NCBI RefSeq assembly: GCF_037479095.1
Contig: NZ_JBBGZW010000001.1
Span: 1,054,001-1,118,000 of the forward strand
Source of the DNA: Pantoea nemavictus
Lineage (GTDB): Bacteria > Pseudomonadota > Gammaproteobacteria > Enterobacterales > Enterobacteriaceae
Length of the DNA: 64,000 nucleotides
Direction of reading: 5' to 3'
Shown: in pieces, positions 1-8,331 of the stretch
How the letters are laid out: each line of letters opens with the position of its first letter
How positions within the stretch are numbered: position 1 is the stretch's first letter
The notes under the pieces: model-generated
Told to the model about the DNA's origin: nothing
Seen by the model: the letters and a program-made list of their open reading frames with translations, nothing else
Database searches by the model: none
Translations under genes and position numbers: made by a program

Positions 1-46
1 TTAGTGAAACGTTGCTGCATCATTTCATCATTGAAAATGGAGCACT

Positions 47-2179
47 GTGATGAAAAAAAATATTTCCCCTTTAGAGTTGGGCCAGCATCTAACACTCGTT
101 CGTGAGCGTGCCGGTATCAAGCAAGCTGAACTTGCCCGTAAGGTAACTTGGAGTGCAACAGTTTTATCTCGTATTGAAAGCGGAGATCGTTCGGTTGATG
201 CCGGCGAGCTATCCATGTTATTAGAGGCTATAGATACTCCAGAAGCCCTAAGACTACGCACAATTATCGAGCGAGACTGGCAGGTAATGGAACGTCCAAG
301 CTTGGATCATCCAGATCAAGATCTTTTATGGTCTGCAGAAGAAGTAGCTAAACAATTAATAGAGTTAGCCCAAAGGCCCGATACGAAGCATGCTTTTGAA
401 CGTCGTTTATCTACTTACGTAGATGAGCTAAAGGCTTCAGCAAGTCTGTTGCTCAAACGCGAGCATCAGGTTGCTTTTATAGGAAGTATTGGTATTGGCA
501 AATCTACTGCAATCTGCAGACTTACAGGTCTTGAGGTATCAGTGACTGAAACAAGCCCTCTAGCCCCCGTACTTGAGGCTGGTGCTGGCGGTATTACTGT
601 TTGTGAAGTACATCTAAGACAGGGGCCGGGTTACGGTCTTCTAATTGAACCAACATCAGATGATGCCATTCGCTCCCATGTATCTGATTTTGCAGAATAT
701 ATTAAAGGCAATGTCTCCCAAGGCATTACCGGAGAAGAATCACAGGGCATTTCAAAAGAAATAGAAAGGGCTATTCGTAACTTAGCAGGATTACGCATTA
801 GTAAAAGCAAGGGAGAAGACGGAAAAGTTGTCCGTAGCGATGAAGCTAAAGAGCTTGCGAAAACACATGGAAGCACCCGCGAGGTTGTAGTCGAAATACT
901 TTCTAGAATGGAACTGCCTCGCCGTGACCGTCGAGATGTCTGGTACGATGCCAGCACAGGAAAAGAGCCTTTAAATTGGTTAAAAGATACATTTGAGGAA
1001 GTTAATAATGGGCGTCATCCGGAGTTTACACTCCCTGCTCGTATAGAGGTAATTGTACCGAAGCAGTTGCTTCCTATTAATGATCTATCGGTGCGCTTCA
1101 TTGATACTAAAGGCATTGATCGCACCGCTGCACGATCTGACCTTGAAGGCCTGCTTTATGATCCTCATACGCTGGCAATCCTTTGTTCTGGCTTTAACAA
1201 TGCCCCAGCAGCGGAGGCCAGATTACTGCTAGAGCGAGCCAAAGATGCTGGTGTTCGCGATCTTATCCAAAAAGCAGCTTTACTAGTCCTCCCTCGTTCT
1301 GGTGAAGCACTTGAAGTAAAAGATGAAGTAGGATTGAAAGTTGAGAGTGTTGAAGAGGGCTATGAGCTAAAACATGAACAAATATCTATGAGTTTAGCTC
1401 CTCTAGGATTATCTGAATTAGCAGTTGGCTTCTTTGATTCTCGTCAGGATGATCCAGCACTGTTCCAATCTTTCCTCTCAGATCAATTGGACAATGTACG
1501 CCGATCTTTCGGTCAACAATTAGACGAAATTATCAGCAACGCCAAAGTTCTTCTGCAAAACTATGAGCAGGCGCAAACCCAAGAAGTCATCCGTCAAGCA
1601 GCTCAACAATTGAGAACTTGGATAAATCGTCATCGTTCACCTGAACATTTGAATCTACGCGTGCAAGATAGTCTTATTGAGCAATTGGGTCACGCTTACG
1701 CCGCAACAATAAGAGCTTCTGTAAATCGAGATGGTGATTGGTACAACTTGAACTTCGGTCATCATTTAGGATACGGGGCTAGAAAAATTGCAGTTCAATC
1801 ACTTCACTCTGCAGTATTAGGGTTTACTGAAATTTGTCAGAACATGGCCGTCACTCCTGATCTAGAAGAGGCAGCAGAATTACTTGGGCAATCCCAGCGC
1901 TTACTTCAGACAGCCTATGATGAATTGCTTACAAAAATCCAGATCATGGGCCAAACCTCCTTCCGTGAAGAGTTAAAGCAGGATAGAGATTTCTGGACCA
2001 GTTGCCAGAGAGAGTGGGGGCTGGGAAGTGGCTATAAGGTTAGAATTGTTTCGCATAGTGGAAACTGGTTTAAAAATCCTGAGAAAAAGCAATTAGAGGA
2101 TGAACTGTGGTCAATGATTCAACGCGAATGGAACTTAGCTCTTAATCGGGTTGAATCGTTGCTCGTTACTGATGAATAA
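47..2179 (+). CDS. XRE-type HTH protein fused to a dynamin-like GTPase
   Basis: A 710-residue protein with two visible parts. Residues about 10-60 form an XRE/Cro-type helix-turn-helix (QAELARKV...LSRIESGDRS). A P-loop GTPase follows, with Walker A GSIGIGKST at residues 146-154 and a DxxG (G3) motif in FIDTKGID near residue 351. The C-terminal third is rich in Q, L and E and probably helical, as in dynamin-like and other large GTPases. A GGAGC ribosome site lies about 5 bases before the ATG. The function is unknown to me. The pairing of DNA binding with a mechanochemical-type GTPase, and its place in an island that carries a phage-defence system, make a defence or element-maintenance role possible, but that is inference. 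The gene is AT-rich compared with the core genome downstream. The domain calls are fairly safe; the role is not. Confidence 0.7.
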   Translation: MMKKNISPLELGQHLTLVRERAGIKQAELARKVTWSATVLSRIESGDRSVDAGELSMLLEAIDTPEALRLRTIIERDWQVMERPSLDHPDQDLLWSAEEVAKQLIELAQRPDTKHAFERRLSTYVDELKASASLLLKREHQVAFIGSIGIGKSTAICRLTGLEVSVTETSPLAPVLEAGAGGITVCEVHLRQGPGYGLLIEPTSDDAIRSHVSDFAEYIKGNVSQGITGEESQGISKEIERAIRNLAGLRISKSKGEDGKVVRSDEAKELAKTHGSTREVVVEILSRMELPRRDRRDVWYDASTGKEPLNWLKDTFEEVNNGRHPEFTLPARIEVIVPKQLLPINDLSVRFIDTKGIDRTAARSDLEGLLYDPHTLAILCSGFNNAPAAEARLLLERAKDAGVRDLIQKAALLVLPRSGEALEVKDEVGLKVESVEEGYELKHEQISMSLAPLGLSELAVGFFDSRQDDPALFQSFLSDQLDNVRRSFGQQLDEIISNAKVLLQNYEQAQTQEVIRQAAQQLRTWINRHRSPEHLNLRVQDSLIEQLGHAYAATIRASVNRDGDWYNLNFGHHLGYGARKIAVQSLHSAVLGFTEICQNMAVTPDLEEAAELLGQSQRLLQTAYDELLTKIQIMGQTSFREELKQDRDFWTSCQREWGLGSGYKVRIVSHSGNWFKNPEKKQLEDELWSMIQREWNLALNRVESLLVTDE

Positions 2180-2213
2180 CAATCGAGATAATTGTGAAAG
2201 GTGTTATTAGCTT

Positions 2214-2237
2214 TATGGCGGTCATTTGACCGCCATA
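2214..2237. terminator. Inverted repeat between convergent genes, probable terminator
   Basis: An 11-bp inverted repeat, TATGGCGGTCA/TGACCGCCATA, with only 2 bases between the arms, so the inner pairs must open to form the loop. It sits between the stop of the GTPase gene and the stop of the convergent replication-type gene. The T run on either side is short, so termination is likely but not certain. Confidence 0.5.
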
Positions 2238-2245
2238 ATTGCTAT

Positions 2246-3445
2246 TTAACGCCTGCGCTCACGCCGAGAACGAGCGCCAGATAACCTTCGTTTTTTCCGC
2301 TCAATCTTGGCTTGTGATTCTGTCTGGTTGCTTGCTGGTCTCTTCCCAGTTAGGCCAGCCAGTATCTTGCCCATAGCGTCAACACAGTCGGACCAACAGC
2401 TCCATACCTCGTTTGCACTAAACAGCTCAACCTTTCGACGCTCAAAGATGCGTTCAGCTGCCCGACCTATATGTTTCCCGGTGTTGCGGTAGAGAAGATT
2501 AACTAGCCCCTTGCTACTGTTAGTGTCAGACCGATCGACTTTGTACCACTCGTTGAACATGTCAGACATTAATGCACGATCAAATATTTGAAGGCGGTGT
2601 AGGGGATTCTTCATACTTTTTAGTTTACTGAGCATGACGACCTTCCCCTCTTTGGAATATTTCCCCGTTTTGTTCTTCTTCTCCTGAACTCGAAACTCAG
2701 CACGCAGCAGTCCCGGATACTGCTCCTTTTTAAGGTCTATCAACAGCTCTTTACGTATCCTGTCTTTGCCGCGATGATCTTTCTCAAAAACATGGAAAAT
2801 AGCTCGCTTAAGCCCTTCAACCTTGGCATTGCTAGCGTCTACTTTCTCGTAAAGATTTAAGCTTAGCGCTGATTTTTTCCCTATCTGCAACCCCGGTAAT
2901 CCATATGGCTCACAAAAATCTTCATAAGCCTTAGCCCAGCTTAGCCACCAGAAATAATCATCCAGCTTGCATCCATAGATGTCTAACGCTATGTCTACAC
3001 GTGTAACCCAAGCACGGGACAATATCGGGAACAACAGCCCACCAAGTGCAGCATTCAATTTATTCAACAAAGTATCCATCCCCACACCTGTAGTACGCTG
3101 AGGATGAATCTGAATAGAGATTCCTCCAATATTTTTGAACCGTGGATTTGTACAGATAGTTAACAGCTTGGGCGAACCAGTCCCACACTCCGAAATATGA
3201 AGACCTTTCCGGTACGGAGGTTTCTTCTTACTCCGCTTATCCATATTCCTGTGCTTAACTTTATACTCCCCCTTTAATTTCTTTTTCAGAAGCAGCAAAC
3301 AAGCTTCGAAAATCTCCTTCTCATCCTCACTACCATAGTCAGAAACTGCAGTTAGCCAATCAATATGCATAGCCATAGGATAACGACCATATGTTTGACC
3401 AACGAGCATTCCTTTATTCATTTTAATATTCTTAACATTAAGCAT
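2246..3445 (-). CDS. Probable replication initiation protein of a phage- or plasmid-like element
   Basis: A basic 399-residue protein. The central segment RVDIALDIYG resembles the conserved R-x-D-x-A-x-D strand of replication initiation factors (Rep_trans/filamentous phage RstA-like family). The N-terminal half contains MAMHIDWLTAVSDYG, again like such proteins, and the C-terminus ends in a strongly basic tail (SGARSRRERRR). A GGAG site 6 bases before the ATG supports this start. The neighbouring AlpA-type regulator and RHH-like gene are common companions of such a replication gene in integrative satellites. I recognise the family by motif only; a catalytic tyrosine has not been assigned. It could instead be another rolling-circle-type protein of unknown target. 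Confidence 0.45.
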   Translation of the reverse strand: MLNVKNIKMNKGMLVGQTYGRYPMAMHIDWLTAVSDYGSEDEKEIFEACLLLLKKKLKGEYKVKHRNMDKRSKKKPPYRKGLHISECGTGSPKLLTICTNPRFKNIGGISIQIHPQRTTGVGMDTLLNKLNAALGGLLFPILSRAWVTRVDIALDIYGCKLDDYFWWLSWAKAYEDFCEPYGLPGLQIGKKSALSLNLYEKVDASNAKVEGLKRAIFHVFEKDHRGKDRIRKELLIDLKKEQYPGLLRAEFRVQEKKNKTGKYSKEGKVVMLSKLKSMKNPLHRLQIFDRALMSDMFNEWYKVDRSDTNSSKGLVNLLYRNTGKHIGRAAERIFERRKVELFSANEVWSCWSDCVDAMGKILAGLTGKRPASNQTESQAKIERKKRRLSGARSRRERRR

Positions 3446-3761
3446 ATAAACTCCGATTTGAGTCTAATGCTCAGCGAAGCTTCTAACCTGTATATCAAGT
3501 TGATGGCAGGCTAACCGTATTCACCTGCAATTTACGAGATAGGGATGCAGATATTTGCTTGCAGCCATCCGACCAGATTAGATACTCACCCAACGATTTA
3601 CATGCGGAGAGTTAAGCAGTCACCCACACTAATACGCATATGAGACATACCAATCTGATTAGCTGGTGACAATAGCTATCACCGTAAGCATCTATGTGGA
3701 TCTGAAGTTAGTTCTGAAGCTGTGCTGAGCTGTGTAACTTGACTGATGTTATAAGCGCCAA
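3446..3761. other. Intergenic stretch with no recognised gene
   Basis: This AT-rich spacer lies upstream of the replication-type gene and downstream of alpA, both on the minus strand. No ORF of note, tRNA or strong terminator was seen. It presumably contains the promoter of the replication-type gene; a replication origin is possible but I found no clear iterons here. Confidence 0.4.
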
Positions 3762-3947
3762 TTACTTGACGCGCTTACGCTCATCCAGCCATTGATTCAC
3801 TTCATGCTCGTAGAAGCCTACAGACCGCGTGCTGAGGCGAACCTGCACCGGAAATTCTCCGCGCTCCAACAAGCGATAAAGTGTCGCCCTGCTCAAAGCA
3901 CAACGCTCAAGAACTTCCGGGACTTTGATGATACGAATTGTGGTCAT
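3762..3947 (-). CDS. AlpA family DNA-binding regulator
   Basis: A 61-residue protein typical of the AlpA family, small winged-helix/MerR-like regulators first seen in the cryptic prophage CP4-57, where AlpA activates the integrase or excisionase gene. The pattern VPEVLERCALSRATLYRLLE, then a GEFP turn and FYEHEVNQWLDER at the C-terminus, is characteristic. I chose the internal ATG at 3947 (MTTIRIIK) because the family starts there; an upstream ATG would add 18 residues unlike the family. It lies between a replication-type gene and a region of repeated GTGAC motifs, so it probably controls element excision or replication. The target here is unknown. Confidence 0.8.
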   Translation of the reverse strand: MTTIRIIKVPEVLERCALSRATLYRLLERGEFPVQVRLSTRSVGFYEHEVNQWLDERKRVK

Positions 3948-4052
3948 GGCACACCTGTTTTGGTTACGCATCGGCTGATGCGAACAGGCTTTTACAACCA
4001 AACTTATCTATTAATATTCAACAGCTTAACCACTAACACTGCGCGTAAAAAC

Positions 4053-4199
4053 GTGACCGCAACAACATTTTCATCAAAACCGCCCGTCGTGACCATCACG
4101 AAAATCAAATTCATTCTCTTTCAGGCAATAGTGATGACACACATCGAAAACTGTGACCAACACATTACAATATATGGAAACATAAACGTGACAGTCACG
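4053..4199. promoter_or_regulatory. Repeated GTGAC motifs, possible operators or iterons
   Basis: The 376-base gap between alpA and the next plus-strand gene contains GTGAC at 4053, 4089, 4153 and 4188 and GTGAT at 4131. One copy forms the perfect palindrome CGTGAC-A-GTCACG (4187-4199) and another a near palindrome CGTGACCATCACG (4088-4100). Spacing between the first two and the last two is 36 and 35 bases. The pattern suggests a multi-site binding region for a regulator or initiator encoded nearby. No binding protein can be assigned from sequence alone. Confidence 0.4.
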
Positions 4200-4323
4200 A
4201 TTCTCTCATCATATATTTGTGTGAAGTGAATTGAAGCTTCCATTGACCATCAAGGGGGAGTAGATATTGACAATCCTCAAGAAAACCATAAAGTGATATA
4301 AAATCTTATGAGGTAAAGGTGAT

Positions 4324-4809
4324 ATGAAAAAAGAGAGTCGAGCTAAGTCTAATGCGGAAAGACAACAAATTCGCCGTGAAAAACTTAAAAAGGAAGGAAA
4401 ACGAAAAACAATTTATTTAAACAGCAACACCCTTGAACATCTCAATGAAATAGTTAAGCGCACAGCAAATAGCCGCAACCAAAGAAATGACACTGAAAAA
4501 AACAGCTCTGCCATTGATGAATTGATTAATCAATATTATCTTGATCACATTTTAGAATATGAGCATGAGTCTTCAGAAAATCTTGTTGAAACTTACGGGC
4601 AAATTTGGGATAAGATATTTGAAGGGGAAAGCAATGGAGACATTGCACGAAAATTCAACGAAGAAGACATTCCTTTACCTCTATTTTCTGATGGGAAAAC
4701 TGGCATTCACTTTAAGGCTATAGCATGGACAGAAAAGTACGTTATAAAATGCTCAACCGCGAGCATCATAATAAAAGCAGTAAAAGACAATGAAAGCAAA
4801 AACGATTAA
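4324..4809 (+). CDS. Small basic protein with ribbon-helix-helix-like N-terminus
   Basis: A 161-residue protein I do not recognise as a named family. The first 40 residues are highly charged (Lys/Arg-rich) and include KRKTIYLNSNTLEHLNEIV, a strand-then-helix pattern as in ribbon-helix-helix DNA-binding proteins. The middle (GDIARKFNEEDIPLPLFSDGK) resembles a small recombinase-like helix-turn-helix segment, but weakly. AAAGGTGAT before the ATG is a good ribosome site. The repeated GTGAC motifs lie directly upstream, so autoregulation is plausible. Base composition is distinctly AT-rich compared with the core genome. Confidence 0.5.
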   Translation: MKKESRAKSNAERQQIRREKLKKEGKRKTIYLNSNTLEHLNEIVKRTANSRNQRNDTEKNSSAIDELINQYYLDHILEYEHESSENLVETYGQIWDKIFEGESNGDIARKFNEEDIPLPLFSDGKTGIHFKAIAWTEKYVIKCSTASIIIKAVKDNESKND

Positions 4810-4829
4810 AGTACTTTGCCTTATATATT

Positions 4830-5759
4830 TTAAAAAATATTTATAGACTTACTTGCATTACACTGCGTGACTTTATTACGAAAGTCATATCGAATAGTTG
4901 TTGAAATATCTCGATGCCCTGCCAATTGTCGCACGATATTAATATCAACACCCTGATCTAGTAGACGGGTGATAAATGTGCGTCGCATGTCATGCGGGGA
5001 AAAACGTGCTATGTCTGACGTTTGCTGTAATTCCGCCAGAATACCCGTTAAGCCGGTCGTAGTCAGGGAAGAACTGACGGCTTTGCCATTACGCTGAATA
5101 CGGCTGAACAGAGCGTTTTCAGCTTCGTTTGCGCTGACTTTCAACCACGCGCGGATGGCTTTATCTACCGCTGCCGCCACATGAATTTCCCGGTATTTCC
5201 TCCCCTTACCCTGCCTCACCGTCAGTATGCCGTTGTCATAGTCCCGGCGCTCAAGTTTAACCAACTCCCCGGCCCGGAGGCCCGTTCCGCAAAGTGTCAG
5301 CACAATGGCGACATCTCGGCAGCGACGTACCGGTAGCGGATGCTGTTTTGCTGTCTGAATCAGTGCCCGGATTTCCTGCTTGTTTAACGCCCTCCCCTTA
5401 CGCTGAATATCGCCGTTCACGCGCTTAACTGACCGGATACGTGCCAGCGTTTCGGCATTCATGCAATTCAGGTTAAAAGCCGTCTGCGCCACACCCCGCA
5501 GCGCTGATAACGCCATGTTGACCGACGACACGGCGTAACCGTCATCCAGTAGTGCCGCGCGCACTTTGGCGACGGCGGCGAAGCTAAGCTGCTCCCATTG
5601 GTAATTATCTGCATCCGCACCGCGTTTAAGTATACTGGCGCTGCGGTTTAACAGGCTGGTGATCCCACGTCGTCCATAGGGAGCAAGACCGTTGATATAC
5701 GCTTCAAACACGGTTGTTTGCACTACCGGCACGACCTGATGTAACGCAGCCCCGCTCAT
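4830..5759 (-). CDS. Tyrosine recombinase / integrase (XerC/D-like)
   Basis: A 309-residue site-specific recombinase. An N-terminal SAM-like core-binding region (to about residue 115) is followed by a catalytic domain with the expected residues: R162 in GTGLRAGEL, H256 and R259 in PHDMRRTF, H282 in LAGHRD, and the nucleophile Y291 in TTIRYD. The length is that of XerC/D-like plasmid and ICE recombinases, not the longer P4-type integrase near mutS. The gene is therefore a second recombinase within the island, perhaps marking a nested element. Its base composition is GC-richer than the genes just left of it, consistent with a different origin. All catalytic residues are present, so it could be active. 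The attachment site is not identified. Confidence 0.85.
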   Translation of the reverse strand: MSGAALHQVVPVVQTTVFEAYINGLAPYGRRGITSLLNRSASILKRGADADNYQWEQLSFAAVAKVRAALLDDGYAVSSVNMALSALRGVAQTAFNLNCMNAETLARIRSVKRVNGDIQRKGRALNKQEIRALIQTAKQHPLPVRRCRDVAIVLTLCGTGLRAGELVKLERRDYDNGILTVRQGKGRKYREIHVAAAVDKAIRAWLKVSANEAENALFSRIQRNGKAVSSSLTTTGLTGILAELQQTSDIARFSPHDMRRTFITRLLDQGVDINIVRQLAGHRDISTTIRYDFRNKVTQCNASKSINIF

Positions 5760-5805
5760 GCGTTTAGCCCGTGATAACGTACATTAAACCAAGTAACTGT
5801 TCGCA

Positions 5806-6258
5806 TCAGACCAGCCCCCGCTCAGCCATTGATACAGTTTCAGCGCCAGCTACGATGAAGTGATCTAACAATCGCACGTCCAGCATCTCCATCAGTGCCT
5901 TTAGTTCTTTAGTTAAACGGATATCACTACGGCTGGGTTCAGGCTCGCCGCTGGGATGATTGTGAACGAGGATAGCTGCGGCGGCGTTGTGTTTCAGCAC
6001 AAGCTTGATCACTTCGCGGGGGTGAACGCTGACCGTATTCAAAGAGCCCCTAAACAAAGTTTCCCGATGTAACAGCTGGTTCTGGTTATTGAGCAGGATG
6101 ATGCCAAACTCTTCATGTTCAAGCGTTGCCAGCTCAACCATTACGCACCGTCTGACATCATCAGGACAGGATAGCTGTACGCCATGCTGATAATACCTGC
6201 TGATAATGTCACGCGCCTGATCGAGGATGCGGGTTTCACGTTTGGTAAACATCATCAT
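5806..6258 (-). CDS. RadC/YeeS-type JAMM-domain protein
   Basis: A 150-residue protein of the RadC family (JAB/MPN fold). It has the metal-binding pattern H99-x-H101-x7-S109-x2-D112 in HNHPSGEPEPSRSD and an upstream acidic residue in LEHEEFG. The N-terminal UPF0758 HhH part found in chromosomal RadC is missing, as in YeeS-like proteins of prophages and islands. I placed the start at the ATG triplet at 6258 (MMMFTKRE), preceded by GGGAG. That ribosome site overlaps the stop of the upstream peptidase-like gene, so the two are probably translationally coupled. RadC proteins are often called DNA repair proteins, but the biochemical role of the mobile-element versions is not settled. Confidence 0.85.
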   Translation of the reverse strand: MMMFTKRETRILDQARDIISRYYQHGVQLSCPDDVRRCVMVELATLEHEEFGIILLNNQNQLLHRETLFRGSLNTVSVHPREVIKLVLKHNAAAAILVHNHPSGEPEPSRSDIRLTKELKALMEMLDVRLLDHFIVAGAETVSMAERGLV

Positions 6259-6259
6259 G

Positions 6260-6799
6260 TTAGAACTCCCGTTCAATAAAATAGATAGCGTCTGCAAACA
6301 GCTGGCGGCGGGTTACGCCAGTACGCAGGGAGAAAGCTTTACGGGGCATGGTGGTTCGCCCGTTGCTGTCGAAGAAGCAGAGCATTTCTTCATCCATTTT
6401 GACCAAAAGGGACCAGTGAAACTGGTCGCTGAGCATAATCAGGCGGGAATGGTCAGTGACGTCAAGGAACCGCTGCATTTCCCTGAAAAGCCGCCCGTCT
6501 GTTAATCCCCGCTTCCCGGCAAAGGGTTTGGTTATTTCAACCGGGAACTGGCGGCTGTAATGCCCTTTTTGCAAAACCTGAGCCATCAGCCAGTCGAGGC
6601 GATCTTCCTCAATTCCTTCGGTCAGCCATTCCTTTAAAGGCCAACGCTGCTGGTAGGTCTGAATAAGTCGGTTCATTAGTGGGCGTCGCTTAACTTTGCC
6701 GTCGTATAACCAGCTCAACATATTAACCACGCAATAAGCACCACAAAGACAGTCCAGTTCGCCCTGTTGAGACGCACGTATTCCTCTGTAAGTTGTCAC
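6260..6799 (-). CDS. Papain-fold (C39-like) cysteine peptidase-like protein
   Basis: A 179-residue protein. It has the arrangement of a papain-like peptidase: Q11-x5-C17 in QQGELDCLCGAYC (oxyanion Gln and nucleophile Cys, followed by a hydrophobic helix), H128 in QFHWSLLV, and D144 in CFFDSNG. This order and spacing fits C39-like or related peptidases. There is no signal peptide, membrane segment or ABC transporter domain, so it is probably cytosolic. It sits in a compact minus-strand unit with a DUF2787-like gene upstream and a RadC-type JAMM gene downstream, whose ribosome site lies inside the end of this gene. Substrate unknown. Peptidase activity is inferred from motif geometry only. Confidence 0.55.
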   Translation of the reverse strand: MTTYRGIRASQQGELDCLCGAYCVVNMLSWLYDGKVKRRPLMNRLIQTYQQRWPLKEWLTEGIEEDRLDWLMAQVLQKGHYSRQFPVEITKPFAGKRGLTDGRLFREMQRFLDVTDHSRLIMLSDQFHWSLLVKMDEEMLCFFDSNGRTTMPRKAFSLRTGVTRRQLFADAIYFIEREF

Positions 6800-6840
6800 A
6801 GATAGTTCTCCATTAATTAGTGATATTCAGTGCGGAGGGA

Positions 6841-7263
6841 TCAGCTTTCCCAGAGGATTTGCGGGGTGTAAATGCCCATCTGCCAGTAGTTAACAAAGTT
6901 GGACTGCCACAGCTCAAATAATTCACAACCTTCTGCATGGGATAAATCCCCAACTCCTGCACAGAAAACGTAACGTTGTGACCAGCTGAAATCTAATTGC
7001 TTTTCCAGTTCGGAATAGATACGTCCCATATAAGCGAAATCAGTAATGTAATCGAACCAGAACTGGTCATTTTTATGAGTAAGCCTGATTTCTACCGGGT
7101 GATAGCCGCCCTCATCATGGCTGTAGTGCATATCCCTGAAGATAAGTGATACTGCTAACAACTTTGACTTCATGGGGGGACGCTCACCCATTTCTTTAAA
7201 TAATAAGTTAATCAATGCCTGATTAACCGGAAGGGAATAACCTTCCTGATATATTTTATCCAT
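6841..7263 (-). CDS. DUF2787-like protein
   Basis: A 140-residue protein resembling the DUF2787 family, found mainly in integrative elements of gammaproteobacteria. The recognisable segments are LPVNQALINLLFKEM near the N-terminus, FRDMHYSHDEGGYHPVEIRL in the middle, and DFAYMGRIYSELEKQLDF followed by a C-terminal WQSNFVNYWQMGIY. No enzymatic motif is evident and the function of the family is unknown to me. It is the first gene of a probable three-gene unit with the peptidase-like and RadC-type genes, separated from the next by 41 bases. The family call is from memory of the pattern. Confidence 0.6.
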   Translation of the reverse strand: MDKIYQEGYSLPVNQALINLLFKEMGERPPMKSKLLAVSLIFRDMHYSHDEGGYHPVEIRLTHKNDQFWFDYITDFAYMGRIYSELEKQLDFSWSQRYVFCAGVGDLSHAEGCELFELWQSNFVNYWQMGIYTPQILWES

Positions 7264-7725
7264 ATAAATCTCTCGCCTTACTTAACTATAGGTAATGGGT
7301 TTAATTGATGAATTATATTGCACCCATTCATTGTAAGTTATGTATTAAAGATCATTCATCAACTACGTAACAGTGACATGCAGAGTCACCTCAGCGCCTT
7401 TCAAGTTCATATTCAATAAACAAAAAACTCATATAAATGGAACAGCATCACTTACTGAGCACTATTAATAAAGCAGTGGAAACACCATTAATATAAAGAA
7501 ATAACCAGCATGATGGTGTTTTGTATACAGTCACCCCTCCTAGAAAGGATGATTTAAATTTTAAAGTCAGTTAAATAAATGGCTGGCAACTAATAATAGC
7601 TTTCCAGTAATGACATTATATCAAAGTGATATATATCGATCAAATAATACCAGCAAGAAACTATTTTAATTGAAACGAAATGAAAGGTATGAAATTGAGA
7701 GAGATAATATCCAATATATCGACAT
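7264..7725. other. AT-rich intergenic region
   Basis: A 462-base AT-rich stretch upstream of the DUF2787-like gene and downstream of the Mu-type repressor gene, both on the minus strand. It should contain the promoter of the three-gene unit. I see no convincing gene, RNA or repeat in it. Confidence 0.4.
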
Positions 7726-8211
7726 TTACTTCGAAATACCTTCCAGCAATTGTTTACGCTGTTCTTCTGATAAAGCCATTAACTGATGGGCCAGTGAAAT
7801 CACTTCCGCCGGCATTGAGTGATGTGTCAGCGAAAGATCGTCAGCTGCTTGTTGAAGAGCCTGTTGCAGCAAGCGGTCTCGTGAATGAGGTTCCATGCTC
7901 TTAAACAATTGAACCCAGAGATTGAGTTGTTCATCAGCACCGTGGGGAGATGCTATTGATTGAATAGCCTGCTCTGCCCGCTCACTTTTCAGCGACATTC
8001 CCGCAGCACGAATATGATACTCAAAGCCTTTATGCCCGGTTCTCTTTCTTTTGATTTCAGGGTGCATTACTGCCAGCTTCTCAAGACGCAGGCGGCAACC
8101 CTTTGCCGTACCCGGCATTCCCGCTATTCCAACGAATGCCTGTGCTGAAAGCCACTGTTCGCTGTCACCTTCATTCTCGGCAGTAGATGAAACGTCCAAA
8201 ATATTTTTCAT
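7726..8211 (-). CDS. Mu-type HTH DNA-binding protein (repressor c-like)
   Basis: A 161-residue protein. Its N-terminal region (EQWLSAQAFVGIAGMP, then KRKRTGHKGFEYHIRA) matches the Mu-type winged helix shared by the Mu repressor and MuA transposase DNA-binding domains. The C-terminal half is helical and rich in Q, L and E (PAEVISLAHQLMALSEEQ), as in Mu-like repressors that multimerise. I start it at the ATG at 8211 (MKNILDV), since the upstream 28 residues are hydrophobic and unlike the family. It is divergent from a Ner-type gene across a short region with inverted repeats, which reproduces the c/ner control switch of transposable phages. No transposase gene follows, so the switch has been adopted by another element. 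Confidence 0.7.
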   Translation of the reverse strand: MKNILDVSSTAENEGDSEQWLSAQAFVGIAGMPGTAKGCRLRLEKLAVMHPEIKRKRTGHKGFEYHIRAAGMSLKSERAEQAIQSIASPHGADEQLNLWVQLFKSMEPHSRDRLLQQALQQAADDLSLTHHSMPAEVISLAHQLMALSEEQRKQLLEGISK

Positions 8212-8241
8212 AAATTTAATCCAGAATATCAATACGTTAAA

Positions 8242-8287
8242 AAAAGGAACATACAAAACCATAAAGAGAACTTGATAAGTTCCTTTT
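8242..8287. promoter_or_regulatory. Inverted repeats between the Mu-type repressor and ner-like genes
   Basis: The divergent promoter region contains AAAAGGAAC (8242-8250) repeated in inverse as GTTCCTTTT (8279-8287), and a nested AACTT-GAT-AAGTT (8269-8281). These are good candidates for operators bound by the repressor, the Ner-like protein, or both. The function is inferred from position and symmetry. Confidence 0.5.
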
Positions 8288-8331
8288 ATTCGCATTTAAT
8301 ATCCTTGTACTGATACAGAGGAGTTAACACT

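Noticed and set aside
3792..4229. A plus-strand 145-codon ORF opposite alpA
   Set aside because: It covers alpA on the other strand and continues into AT-rich intergenic sequence; composition is not protein-like.
7680..7904. A plus-strand 74-codon ORF opposite the Mu-type repressor
   Set aside because: It is mostly the complement of the repressor gene's 3' end and lacks a ribosome site.
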